Notes under the pieces: model-generated
Told to the model about the DNA's origin: nothing
The model's database searches: none
What the model saw: the letters and a program-made list of their open reading frames with translations, nothing else
Shown: piece by piece, positions 13,201 through 28,200 of the stretch
How positions within the stretch are numbered: position 1 is the first letter of the stretch
Layout: the number at the start of each line of letters is the position of its first letter
Origin: Athripsodes cinereus
Taxonomy: Eukaryota; Arthropoda; Insecta; Trichoptera; Leptoceridae
DNA length: 64,000 nt
Reading direction: 5' to 3'
Assembly (NCBI GenBank): GCA_947579605.1
Contig: OX388306.1
Coordinates: 62,001-126,000 of the forward strand
Position numbers and translations under genes: made by a program

Positions 13201-16200
13201 TACCTACAAGATGTGTGTATTGTCTCTAACTTTGACAACTTCTATTGATTATTTTTTATTTACTCATCATCCTGTTGGTCTCATGTTGTTAGTGCTACTT
13301 GATCTAGTATCTGTTTTTCACGAAACAGTCCTCAACATGACTTGCTATATGTGATGACAGTTTACGAAATTCGGAAAGGTTAAGTTCATTAGCCTTTAAA
13401 ACTATTGTATATCAACTCAGAGCTACCTCTTTCCACTAAATTCTTAATTTTACATAAATACTTGAATATCCATAAATACATAACATGTTTCTTTACCACA
13501 ACGTATATAGATATTATTAATAATTCAAGAGTTTTTGTGTTTACGCTGTGGAAATCCATTTTTAATTTTGTAGGCATCTTCAGGGAAACATAACTATGTT
13601 TCCCTGAAGATGCCTACAAGTATAGACGAAAACGTTCGGTATCTAACCTAACAAAGTGGAGATTAAGCAGTGCTCAATTTTAACGCGGCGGCAGAATTGC
13701 CATCCACACTTCTCAGCATTGTACAACCAGATAAGTCTCCATATGATCAGTCATGATCACAAAAAAACTTAACAGTCTAATGCCGGGAAAAATTCACCTA
13801 TCCAGATATACAGGATATCAAAGGATTAGGCTCAAAACGCGGGATCAAAATACCAGCATTGTGCCTGAAATATCTGTGTTCAGAAACTTTTTTACAATAT
13901 TACAAGTGTTTATTATAATAGATTTTTGAATTTTAATGTACAAATTAACCGGTAAATCTAATTTTTGTAAATTATTTATTAAAGATTTCGGAGTTACCCC
14001 TGTAGCCTACATGACTAAAGGTATTATATAAACGGACCTAGAATGCCAAATATTTTTTATTTCTCCTGCTAGTTCTGTATATTTACGTATTTTTTCTGCG
14101 ACGGTTGTTTGTATATTATGTGTATTTGGGACAGCGATGTCGATTAGGTACGTTATTTTATTACGTTTATCATGTAATACTAAATCGGGTCTATTATGAT
14201 GTATTTGTCTATCTGTTATTATGGTTTTATCATAATAGAGCCTATAATTTTGATTTTCTAAAACCGGTTCCGGGTTGTATTTAAAATAAGGTATTACATT
14301 ATTGGAGTTTAAAAGATTATGTTTAATAGCTAAATTTTGATGTATAATTTTTGCGACATGATTATGTCTATAAGTATACTCAGTTTGAGCGAGAGTGGAA
14401 CAACCCGAAACTATGTGTTGAATTGTTTCCGGTTTGGCCAGACATTTTCTACACGAATCATCAATTATATTTTGATTTTTTTATAATATATTTTTGATAA
14501 TTTTTTGTATTTATTACCTGATCTTGAATTGCTAGCATAAAACCCTCGGTTTCCCCATACAATTCCCCAATGGTCAACCACCTGTTTGACGCATATTTGT
14601 CAACATAAGATTGGTTGAGATCATTGAGGTGTCTAGCATGAAGTTCCTTCCTACCCCAAGATTCTAACAAAATATTTAAATAGTTTAATCGCGGACCTAC
14701 TGTTTCGTCATTTAAATTTAAAGGTGTATGATTTTTATCGTATTTTTATTTTTATTTTTATATTTTATTTAAAAGATATTATTATTTAACATTCTGTAAA
14801 TCTTATCTGCCATATTGCAGTATACCTAGTACCTACCCATTTTTCTATTCTGTTCTATTCTATCTTTAAAGGCCATCCACTCGTTTACGAGTGATCAGTA
14901 TCTACCCACTACATACCACTCATATTACACAGTTAAAATACAGTAGCGATCTGCACGCCAGGCGAAACGGGCAAGAGCCCGGGGCCTCATGTATTTGGGA
15001 AGCTTCGTACAATAGACTGAACATATCAAAAATTTTAAAGCTAGAAAGAAAATTTAGAAAAATATTTTTGTACAAAAATGAAGAAATTGTGAATTGCCAC
15101 ACCAAACTGAGTATTTGGCGATGGAAAGAAGAAAGGGGGGGGGATCAGTAAACTGTGCATTTTATAAAATTCCTATACCAAATAATCTCGGGACAATTTG
15201 ATTCACCCGGGGCCCCACAAAAGCTAGAACCGCCACTGCATACATATATACATACGCAATATATATTATATATTTTATAGGTGTAGGTATATACATAGAT
15301 ATTTACGGTCTGTATGCGCTTAGTAAGTCAGTTGCGTAATGATGTTTGCTGAACAGTTGTATGCAGAGAGAGAGAGAGATAGATTATATATTGTAAGCGA
15401 GCACTTAAACAATAACTAAAGATAATCCCTCCTAGAAACATGACGTGGGAAGGAGCGGGAGAAAAAATTACAGAGGCGTAATGCACTGTTAAAAGATTAA
15501 AAATGCATTAACCTACTTTCCTTGGCAAACGTCAGAATACATTTGGCGCCTCGTTACACCACTCCGCTATACGTGAAGTTACCCGAGACAGGGAGGAAAG
15601 GTGCCCTCTCATTTATTTATACACTAGGTAGGTGTCTGTCTTCATGTTGTCAGTGTATAACAACAAGCAAATCAATCCCACAAGTTGAAGACTCATTCTA
15701 ATTCGACAGTCAGACAGAGAAGTGGAAAATAAATCTGGTAAAATAGGTAGATATGTGACATTATACATAAAGCTAATTTCATAATACAGTATAAGCGGAG
15801 ACTTGTTCGTATTATTCGATTAACACGCTTCACTTATAACTTAAAATTAGACATAATATAACTAATATGTCATAATATAATATGCTGGCACACGTTGTAT
15901 TAATTGTAGTCAAAAGGATTCTATCGCAAAAAAAAACACCTCACAAATCTCACACAATACAACATTATCTATGTATCATATCATTGGCTCTCATCTCCAA
16001 GCGTTGAAGAATAAAATTAAGTCCAGAAATAATATAATCATGATCAATATAATCAAGCTCACAGGTACAACTAGGGTTGCCAGATGTAAGGTTTTCGACC
16101 GAACAGTCCGGTTTTCGTTATGCTTGTCCAGTCAAGAAAATCTCTATAAACCGGACAGAAGATTTTATTTCACAATAAATACATTATATTTCTGTTAATA

Positions 16201-19200
16201 AATAAAATTAAAAAAAAATGTCCGTTTTTTTTTCAACATATCTGGCAACCCTAGGTACAACATGGGGCAGCACAGCTGAAACATTGCGTACGTCAGCAAT
16301 CGCTCTCGTTCACAGCGCTGCAGAGTATTGTTCGTCAGTATGGACGTCTTTCAACCTCCAAAACAGCGACTTAAGTCCAGAAAACCCGTATGGACAGAAA
16401 AACTAGAAGATTTTAATCTGACCAGGGCATGGAGAGAGAGATGGAACAATGTAGCCTCGCTGATAAACAAAAACATCATCGTAGACCCTACTATCAGGGT
16501 CCCGGGCTACAATCTCCCCCGAAAAGTCTGGGTTCAACAAAATAGAGTTCGCACGGGTCAGGGTTGTTGCAACTACCAAATGTGGAAATGGGGTAGGAGG
16601 GAGATTCCGGAATGCGTCTGTGGAGCTCAGTTCCAAACGATTCAGCATCTGGTGGAAGAGTGTCCAGCTAGAAGATACGAGGGCGACTGGATAGACATCC
16701 ATGAATCAATCCCAGAGGCGGTGCAGTGGCTTTCTGAACGAGAACCAAGAATTTGATATGGAGTAACTATTATTAATGCAAGCCGAAGCCATACAAAAAG
16801 TAAAGTAAGTATATCATATTGAATAAAATGAGAGGACTTCAGAAAATGGCCGAAGACACGATTTTGCCGGCAATTTTGGACACAATATGGAACCCTTGAG
16901 AACATGTTTTGAGTAAATGGTGCTCTACAAATAATAATAATAATAAACAAGATATTTTTTAAAATGCGCCGTCTGAGGAAAAACTACCTTTAATTATTAT
17001 ATGTAGGGTAGGTCCTCACACAATTTATATAATTGATTATAATATAGCTTGTTGTCCCTATGTATATTGCATGCAGTACATACCTACTTGCCCGTGGCGA
17101 AACTATTTTTATTTTAGTAGGTTATACCACATTTATACCACTACATCTGCGTACCTACACTGGTATCTGAGATATAAATATTTTTAAGATTCATTTGAAT
17201 TTCTCTTCGCTTTTGATTGAATTTTACAACAGTAGGCCTAGTCAAAACACATTTAAGCGTAACGTTTTCGTTTCGTTTTCGTTCGAATGTTGACGACGTT
17301 GCAAGAACGCGTCAATTTTCGTAGCTAAAATACACAAGTAGCTACGAAAATTGCCACGTTCTTGCAACGTCGTCTACATTTGAACGAAAACGTAACGCTA
17401 AAATGTGTTTTGACTAGGCCCACTGGTGCACATGGAGACAAATTTAAATCAAATTTAAATTTTTCTATGCTAGTGATTAAATTGAAGTTTGCTATAGATA
17501 CATTGAAGGTCCCACCGTCCACCCGGATACCGCAGAAGTCTGGGGACTTCCATTTCTCCGAAATTCTACAGTTTGCTATAGATACGGTTGGTGGCAATTT
17601 CGAGTCAATTTGAATTTGCTTACAGCTTTTTACTTATTTTCTCTCGATATTTATAGTTGTATTCATGAGCCATGCGGTGTGTGTCTTTATCCATCTATGT
17701 AAACCACGATACTGTTACGTATTTACATATCTTTATTTATATCCCTTCGAGAAAAATAAATAAATAAATATACCTACACATAGGTACATAGACACCTAAA
17801 TAGGTATACATCATAAATATTCGATATTTTCAAGTGTAACTTTGTGGTAATCCATTTTGAATTATTATAAACTCAAAACACTATATATACCACTAGAACA
17901 ATTTTATTTAAAAAATTATAACGTTTTCAGTTGTCTAATGCAACCATCTTCAGTAAACATAACACTTATACTATATATTTTTTTTAAATAAAATTGTTCT
18001 AGTGGTATATACAGTGTTTTTAGTTTATAATAATTAATACGGTATATCATATTGAAAATTAAATTACAAACAAGTTAAATTTTGCGTCAAAATCTAAAAG
18101 TTTGTTGAGGGCACGAAGTTAAAGTTTGGGGTAATTTAAGGATAAAAACATTTCATTACAGAATTAATTTGGCATTTGATTGCCTCAAGTATCAATAGCT
18201 TCACCCGCCTTGAACGCTACTATATCTACCTATCTATATACATGTCTATATACTTAATATTATGTAGGTAGGTAGGTAGGTAAAGGAAAAGACATATTTC
18301 ATTAACATTAATTCACTTCAACAAACTTTCCTCCGACCGATAAAATGTACTCACTGTACCTGTCTATAAAATATATTATTTACAGGTATGTAGGTATGTA
18401 GGTACTCACCTGTTTAACAGCTTAGATAGTTGATATTATTACAGACATGATACCTACGTCACGTGACGGAGTCATCCACTAGTTGATAAATATCTTTTGA
18501 AATACAAACCACAAATGTGAAGTAAATATGGAAGAAATTGTTAAATTTCATAATGATGCGGCCTCTGTCACAATCTATTAAGTACTTTTATCAACAAGAA
18601 TCTGAGTTTATAATAAACCTAGACAGGTATATCTCCAATCACTGCCACGGTTACCTAACTTCTTTGTTTTAAAATGTGTTTGTGCTGTGAAGATAGAGAA
18701 GATCGGCAGCGTGACAAAAAAATACCTACGTACTAAGTAAGTACCTACCTACTTACATTTACATAGTCACTAAATAGCATTGCATAATAATATTATACCA
18801 GTCACACGGACCCTTACTCGGTTCGGTGTGTACCTACATATGTGTCATCTGCACAGAGCAAGCGGGGGTTGAATAGGGAGAAAGAGAGAGTAGGTAGGTA
18901 CCTTACAGACAGGTATCATATAAATTCAATAAAATTCAATCATACAGCCCCTCCCCTTAAAAGTGAATCTGTTTCTACAGCCCTCTACCCTGTCCCACCC
19001 GATCCTGCCCGGCCACCCTTGACAACAATCCAACTTATGAAAAATTGACATGAAATATCATATTGAGTGACATCTCCTCTCCACGTAAGAGGCTTTGTGT
19101 ATTTCCGTATTTTTTTATTCACTTTCTTTTCCTCGATACCTACCATATATATGTGTATAATGTATATTATATTGGATGCCAGGAGTGTAGATAGTAAAAT

Positions 19201-22200
19201 CTGAACCTCCGCTTTGCTTATTGATCCGTTCCCTGGGGAGGCCTAGTGGACCATCCCCCCCCCCTCCGCATTCCATCTTATTCTTGTACGCAAGTAAGTA
19301 GGTACATACTAATAAGTAAGTATTCTCACAGATAACATTATTACATAACAGTTGTGATAGTTCCCCTCTCCTCTCCCCCCTCCCCATCCCTATCTTCCTA
19401 CACTAACATACCACATTAGCTTCTAATCTATTTGAATGTAAAAAAAATATTTTTATGATAATATAAAAAGATGTTCTATACTCACACCTACATATTGTAT
19501 AAACCTTCCCTGTATATAAATAAATAAATATTGAAATCTATACGAGTCTCAATAAGTCATAGTACCTTGCCCTTTATATTTATTTTCTTTTCCAGACCGT
19601 TCACTTACTTTACTATACCTACTGGTAACGCAGTACAAACTTCTTGTAAAATTATATTACAAAATTAATATAAATATTAATAATATTATGCTTTTACACA
19701 GATACTAATGCTGAAGTATAGAACATCCTTTATAATTATAATACCAACAGTAACAATTGTAATAAATCCATCTACAACGAGAAACTCGTTTAATCTTTAA
19801 AAAAACAGTGTACACTGTTTTAGGCCAATCTATTGGAAGACATCATAGCTTCGTCGCAATATGTGCACCTTTTGTACAAAAAATATTTCAACAATAAATC
19901 GCTATATTATTATTACTTGTGTAGGTATGTATGTAATATAAGAAACAAGATTCCAAAAAAATTACTAACGAATATAAACAGCTGGTTCCATTTAAAAGAA
20001 AAAGTCTCTGTATATTTTGTCGGAAAAAAGCTTCTAATTGTAACCATAATGACTCATAGTATATTTTGACATCTTTATGTAACCAGCAGTAAGTCATTCT
20101 CAATTTAATTGTTACGATGTGTTTCTGTTTACATTTAGTACAGAAATCTATTAAACTTAATTATATAGGTAGGTAGGTATGATGAATACCTAATGCGAGA
20201 GTTGTAAATGTAGGTAGGTAGGTACTTACTTACATACATAGTTGTGTAGTTACTCATAATATTGCATTGTTATAAAACTGAAATGCGGAGTTGAAATGTT
20301 TACGAATATAACTATTAAGTAGGTATACATAATGCTAATAATATTATTTAAGTATTCCCTGTGTTGCTAATTTTAATTTAAAACTTTACGGCGAGAAAAA
20401 CTTAGTTTTTTCAAGTGAAAGGGAATAAAACGATAAACATAATTTAGAACCTCAAAAGAACTCGGAGGTCGAGATCAAAGAGAAATTGTCCGCCATTTTT
20501 CTCCAAGTGGTGGCAACACCAAACGAGGTTAGAATCTATTACAGCACAGTCCGCTCCACACTCCCGTCCCGCCCCACCTCATCCCGCGGAGATGTGGAGG
20601 AGGCACATCCTGCAAATGTTTTAGTTTCCTCTCTACTGCTTTGACTTGCTGCGATGACTGCTTTTGTTTAGGTGATTTTCACCTACATCCACGTCTTGTA
20701 TGAATAATGATTTGCATCGATTTGTGAGGTAATTTCAAACCTTCATTGACACCTGATAATCTATCGCGGACAATTTAAAAGTAATATTATGTTAATCCTA
20801 TCTACAACACTTTCAATATGTAATAATAGATATAGATATGACGTATGTGTGACAATTTATTAATAAGTATTTATTTAGAACAGACATTCCTGATCGCATC
20901 CAGTAGCTACACCTTACCTTATATATAAATACAATCATATTATTATTTTTTAACAAATAAATGACATATACCTACCTACATACATAATATGTAGCTCCCT
21001 TCATTCAGTGTCATCATGACAACATATAGGTACATACACAATAATAATGTTACTACTCAACTTGACTGTTTTAAACTTCTTGTAAATCACCCGCAGTCTT
21101 CTCAAATATTACTCCACTATGAAAGTATCATTCTCCCTTTCTCCTTCCCTCTCTCTCTCTCTGTGTGTGTATGTTTCTCTCACTCTGTGTGTACCCAGCA
21201 GTGTGTAGGTGTGTGTATATACTTGTATAGATGATAATAGATTACTGTCGTAATAATATTTCATTCCTCCTCCACCCCCCATCCCAGGGCTGGGACGTTT
21301 ATGTATTCTGTTTCAGCAATTAATATATCCGACTCTGAGATGGAATCCTGAATTAAGGCTTAAACCTATTACCTTCATTTATAATTCATTCTGATTTTCT
21401 AATTAAAATTCTTCTCCGTCATTGCGACTGAATTCTGATTAATTTACTGTTTAATTACAAGCACCGTCCACAAGCTGTCTGTACAATACCTACACCCCCC
21501 CCCTCCTCACACTTACATACATTTTGAGATATCTCATTTATATACTGTTTTACAATAAAGTTCTTTCTAATACAACATGCAGTTGGTCCGCTGGCTGCAC
21601 CCTTTATAGGAAATACTGTGACGGTATGTTTGCTATTTGGTATCTGTATTCGTATCACTCAACAGATTCAATTACTATTATATGATGCGTTGTGTTGTGT
21701 ATGTATAATGTACAATGGTTGTCATTGTTTTAGAATTATTTAAATAGATTCCCATTATATTCCTATGAAGTGTAGAGGAGTGAGAGTGCTGGCTGCTCTG
21801 TATCACTAGACAGCTGCTGCTACTGCTGCTGGTATTGTCCTCACTGAATGGTGATCACTTCCTGAGCACGCGCCCGCTCTCAGAGTGTTTACAGTCATTA
21901 CGCACTAAACACACCCTCCAAACTTTATGCTGGATTCACTTTATACCTCATTATATAATAATAGTTAATTTAATTCAAAGTGTACAACTTCAAGCATATT
22001 GCAGCGAACACAAATATCTGCCGCCCCCTATATGTGTAACATTAAATTTCTATAGCATTTCTTCAAAACAAAAAAAAATTAATAGCGATTAAGGTACTTC
22101 GCATTCAAGAGTCACATAAAAATAAATATTAAAATCAAAAAATTAATTGGAAAATACTCTCAGTGTGATTATAATTGTTATGTTTATATACATAGATATA

Positions 22201-25200
22201 TACCTACATCCCAATAAGATTTATATTAATATTTCATAATATGTTGTGCCAGAGAGAAGAATTAAACTCAGATGAGTGAAAATTAACAGTTTTTTTTTCA
22301 ATTATTGTTTTATTAACACACCGAGCCGTAAGAAAAGTAAAGTAAGTAAGTAATCAATCGAGGGATATTATTTTTATGATGCAAAATAAATATAATATAT
22401 ATTATATTGTTTTTACATTTCAAATTATCGAGATGACTGATAAAATGTTTTTTAAAAAGTGAATACACGCACACTCACTTGTAGGTAGGTAGGTATGTGA
22501 GCAAATGGAATAAAATGAGGGCGACGGCGACGCGACACGACCTTTCAAATGTTGTGTGTTCCCATACAACAATAAGAGAACAACACTGAGAACTCAATTA
22601 GGCACGATTAATTTAACCCTTTCAATTGAATCGAAAAAAATATTAATTCTGTGCCGCGGCCCACATCCCAACATGCAGGTGGATCGAATTGCTTCGATTA
22701 TTGATTCACTATAAAGTTTTATGACTCTTTTATTGAGTGTGTAGTGTATGTACGTTATATACACCGCGGAACCCTTCCACTACTCAAATGGACAATGTCT
22801 CAACGATACAGACACAATAGGTATATACTCACTGTCCCCATAATGAGTTTTATATCGACTATAAATCAAAATACATTGTATTTTATTGCAGCCAAAATAT
22901 TGTTAAATATGATCGTAAAATAGTTGAATTGAATGGAAAGCTATTAGGAGCGTGTGTCCAAGTGAGAGCGGGAAGGTCTCATCTGAATAACAATATGAGG
23001 AAGCGCTGGATGTGTAGTGAGTGGTGACACGACACCAGGAAGTGAGGACCAGAGGACTGCATTAAGTCGAGTCATTCATTATTCCATCTCACAACAATCA
23101 TACTCATGTATTAACGTCTGCGTATTTTATATAAAGAAATCACAATACCTACGCTTGTAAAATGCAAAGTATGCCCTCTGTCGGTGTGCTCCAACAACTA
23201 ACATGATATTATTTCATACAAATTTCAATACAAGTATAGATGGAAAAAAACACAATTGGTTTTAGTTTTACTTAAGAGCCGTTCTTACCTAAGGTACAAA
23301 TCAGATTAAGCTCTAGTGGTTTCAGGCAACAATTTTTAGTAGGCGCAGAGAAAATTATTTAAATAATAAATGAAATAGCTTTATTAATAAATATAAGCCA
23401 AAACTTTATATGCAAAAATATTCATGGGTATAAAAAAAAGTACGTTTTCACATATAAATAATATTTATGTTGTATTTATTCTATAAATTGAATTTATTTA
23501 TTTCCTAATTCAGAGACAGAGCGAGTATACCCCCACGTGCTCTCGCTAGTCACGTACCTACATATGCCTTCTGAATCTAATAATTTGTGGAACTTGCTAT
23601 ATTCTTGATTATTGCACATAATAACTTTATATAATGTAGTATGCACGGTAAACAACATACCATATTATTATAAAAATAAAACAAATGGTTGAATTATAAA
23701 CATTTTCTATCATTTTTTAGATAATGATTTTTTTTTTATGTGTATGCAGATTGTCATAATAATTAAGAAAATCCACTGGTTGTAAAATAAATAAATCAAG
23801 GTGCATCATAAAATTCAAGATATTTTATAATTTTATTAACACTCCTTTATTATTAAGGATAATTTGTTTAGAATAGCACCACTCAACCTATCATCATTGC
23901 GATAGTAATCTTCAAAAATTATTTTCACTATATTTCTCGCAAGAATGAAACTAAAATGACAAAATCACATTTAAAAATGTTCAAAATATTATATAAATAT
24001 AAAAAATAACATAAATGTTATCCAGAATTTAAAATATATTAAAAATAAAATGGTAGTAATTTTACTAATTCGTTTGCATGAAATCACAAAGAAGGGGTGT
24101 TGAGCCGTCTTAAAAGATTTTAATGAGTAGTGACCTGGTGAAACAATTGTGTTTTTTTTTCATATATAAACATGGAGTTTTACAAAATTAACGTCGACTC
24201 AATAAATAAATTCAATAGAAGTGTTTTGATCGTTTGGAGGATTGAGTAATTAAACAACAATAGAGTTAAAAATTATGTATTTTTGCTTAATAATTGTAAT
24301 CACTAGATACCTATAGTATTAAGCATGATTGTGAATTTTTTGCTTTCCCGAAAAATGATTTATTAATGGGAAAATATTAACATATGTAAGATATGTGCAT
24401 GCGTCATATATTTGTTAATATATTATAATGAGAGAATGGTTGAGAGAAATACTTAGTACTGTGTGTTGGAATAGTAAGAAGAATTGTTGTTATTGTATCG
24501 CCATGGTAGGCCATGACTCGCTTAGTAATCTAGTTTGATTTAAGTAATAGGGAGAACAAGATATACTACTACTACTACACCATCACCGCACATCCCACAA
24601 GTGGTGTAGCCAGAAGACCAGCTGCATGTTATAAACATGAGGACCATCTTCTCTTTGGCAACAAAAAACTAAGACATTCAGGATGGATGGCAAACCTCAT
24701 CCCTGAAATGGAGATTAAAATGTAACACCCACCTATTACTTAAACATTGTGGGAGACCATTATTCTTTATCGGGTGCTCTACGGAACATTTTGTTGTATA
24801 ATGTTATTACAATACATTAAAGACATATGTAAATCGTATACATACCTATAATCGATATGTTTATTTGTGAGTTTAGCGAGAATAACATTACTATGTTTTA
24901 TTATTTTATAACATATGTATGTATGTTATGTAGCCAAGTACGGAAGTAATAAGGCAGAATGCAGAGCATCGGGATGTAGAAAGATTTAAAAGAGGAAGTA
25001 AGTCGCGTGGCGGGACTCGTGCACATTATTTACAAAAACAATCGTCCATCCCACCCCATTACCTCCATTGTGTTGCGTCCCATTCAATTGCATAATGCTG
25101 CGAGGGGTATGGGGGTGGAATGAGGGAGAGGATGTCACACACTAGAATAGTGCAGGAGACGAAAACCTAATGTGCACTATGTTAAAAAAGTATATAAATT

Positions 25201-28200
25201 ATTATGTTACAATTATAAACTTACCCGTGTTATGACAGAATTATTTCTATACATATAAAATAACTCGTTACTATATGTGTGAGTACCAAGTATTTTTTAA
25301 CTGTTGTATGTTGTCGTGTAGTCACAAGAAATGTTTTAAGTATCAATTCATGTTTTTTTAAGCTTTTTAATCTCCTTTTTGTTAAATTGTGTAACATTTC
25401 ATAGATTTACTTATCAAGAATGTGGCGAAAAGTTTTATGAAAAAAATTACAACATGTTTAATAAATTAAAAATATACCCAAGTAAATGTAAATGTAGATA
25501 TATGTAATTTAAATTTAATTTTTATGTGAATAATTCGTGATATTCCTGATCAAGATAATTATGTTTCCTACCCCTGACCCTTGTGGGACATTGTGTAACA
25601 ACTTAATAGTGGGTAAATGATACAAAGGGGGGATGGGGGGCTCCACTGTGAATGTCAAGCATTGCATTATTGTATACCTATACATAAACATACCTACATA
25701 TGTATACACTACATAATACATGTGTAGGATGCTGCTTCTCATGACATTACAGCTGATATTGTATTAGGCAATGAATGCCTTACTTAGTGGACGATAGAGA
25801 AGTGAAGAGGGGGTGTGGTGACACGCGGCATAACGGCTCTCCTGCCGATCTCTAATGGTTCCTCACATCCGGACCAACACGCGAGAGTAGGTTGGATAGC
25901 TCAATGACGATCAACAAATCATAAAACACACACACACGTATATACCTAGGTACCAACCAACCTTACATTACTATGTTATAAATATACCTACACATATACT
26001 CTGATAATTGCATCCAAATATACAGATATGTCTCCAAGTTCCAACCTGCACAATCAAAATACAAAATCATGCAGGAAGGCTTTTACATACTTGCTAATAA
26101 TAGAACTATTTAATAAAATATCTTTATAAAAGAATTTCGACTAATGTTTGATAATGACCTGATAAGTCGAAAGACGTCTCTTTTGTGATCAATAACTTAT
26201 AGACGAAAAAAATACTTGTTTCAAATTACTTAATTATGGAATTCTACTGAGTGTGTACCGACACAATTCATAAAATATCTTTATATTTATGAAAGCACTT
26301 AGACACCAAAATATACCGCCAATTTCTTGATGTGTATTTTTCTTTAAGATCGAATTTATCAAAATAATATAAATATTATTATGTTCAAAATGTATACCAT
26401 GATTACAAAACAAAATGCTAAGATTTATAAATGTCAACTGGAGTGAATGGCTATTTGTTTCACAGTAACGAAAAGAAATAACGCAATGATAACATACCTA
26501 CATATAATTAAGTGTTTTGTTAACATTTGTTTTATGCAATCACTATAACACGCCACACGGCGATCACACATTATACCTAATCACACAAGTCACCCGACAC
26601 AATCTATCTATACAGTACAGAACAGTACAGTATATTATAAGTTAGTACTTATATACTGTACTTTGCAGGCAGTCCTGCATAGAAATATATTAATATAGAA
26701 TGTCATCAGTTGGTAATGCGACCAACTTATCATTCCTTAGGTATCGTTTTTCTTCATGAAATGGTTTTTCAAAATAAATTACTCTCTTCTTTTAGCTTTT
26801 GATTAATCGGTCTTCAATTAAATCATGTTTATCTTATTGAAAATTATTTTTAAACATAAAAATATCAATTGTTATAACACTTATGAAAAAATGAACTTAC
26901 CTGTCAGCAAATCCGGAGAACATGTGGGCGGGGAAGGGTGGCAACGTGGGTGAGGGCCGCGGAGGGGAGGGCGAGGCAGGTCTACTTCCTCCATCTAAAG
27001 TTCTGTAAGCAGAACAAGTTAACCAGAATAAATTTAGTCTAAAATGTTTATTATTTCTGAGATGTCACAGTCCCAGAGACAAAACAATTAGATCTGCCAA
27101 CGTCTCTATTAAAATTTGATTATTCGATCGTCATGCGACCATCTGATGTATGTCTAATGTTTAGATTTAATCTGTTTTGTTATTTATTGCATTGTTGATG
27201 CGATTGTCTATAAAAAATCAATTAAACACGTAGACAACACTGTCCTCCATGTGATGGCGTGACGTAATCTTGAAAGAACAGCATCAGTCATGGAAATGCT
27301 AAACATTGAGAGAGTACATTATGAGAATGTTACCTAGAGACAGGTGATGGGGTACCGTCCTGGTCTGCATTCCTCGAATGGTCACCCCCCGCACTAACGC
27401 TGCCGCCGCCTCCCTGATGTGTGGAACCCCCTCCAGTCTCACCTTCCGTGTCTCCACCTCCCTCATTATCTCCGTCGCCCTCCTGGTCATCTTCTATAGC
27501 AGAAACTTCAGGAGACGAAGTCAGTCTGCCGTCCTCCGTCTGAAAGTCACAACAACATGTTACACGTTCATGACATTATCACATATCAAAGACTAAGATA
27601 TTTTACATATACGTATGTACACCTACACACTATTCTAGCAAACAACATCCAGCATTGACAATATAGAATCGAGAATAGGGACAATAGAAATAGTGTCACT
27701 CCTATAGGTGCCTACAGACTTGCAAAGAACCTTTGGTAGGTAAAATGAAATAGATATAATATGTATATAATAAACAATGAAACGAATAATAAAATATATA
27801 CTCATAGACTGTATCGTATTGTTGAAATAATACTACATATAAGTTAGTCACTGTTACTATAATATTATACTAAGTAGATATTTGCAATATTAACTCCTTC
27901 CTGTGTTATGTAAAATCTTTTAAAATTTATGGAAATAAACACAAGATATTTAATTTTTATTACTTAGTCTAAAATTACAAAATCAATGACAATGACATTT
28001 TAAGTCCACTATTATTAAATAAAGTAAAACTTAAGCAGTTTGTGTTTATTTCCATGAATTAATATAGAATTTTACAAAATAAAAGTCAACTCAAATCAAT
28101 ATCTAAAGTGATTCTTATCAGCTTACCTTGTCTTCCTTAATTCCATCCCTCTTGCCCATAGGATCGTGACCATCTCTCTTTCTCTGTTCCTCTTTCAGTC

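Larger units (their letters stand above)
9790..26900 (-). other. Drgx intron 5 (17.1 kb)
   Basis: It contains a CA/CAC microsatellite, a 37-bp perfect inverted repeat, Penelope-type stem elements, an R2/Dong-like LINE end, a jockey-like LINE carrying a hAT MITE, a foldback element, a 240-bp repeat copy and several GC-richer repeat-free blocks. Between these the sequence is AT-rich with no exon-like frames in the correct phase. Confidence 0.8.

Noticed and set aside
27378..27596. plus-strand 72-codon frame
   Set aside because: Antisense shadow of the acidic Drgx exon (27334-27539), with GC content borrowed from that exon.
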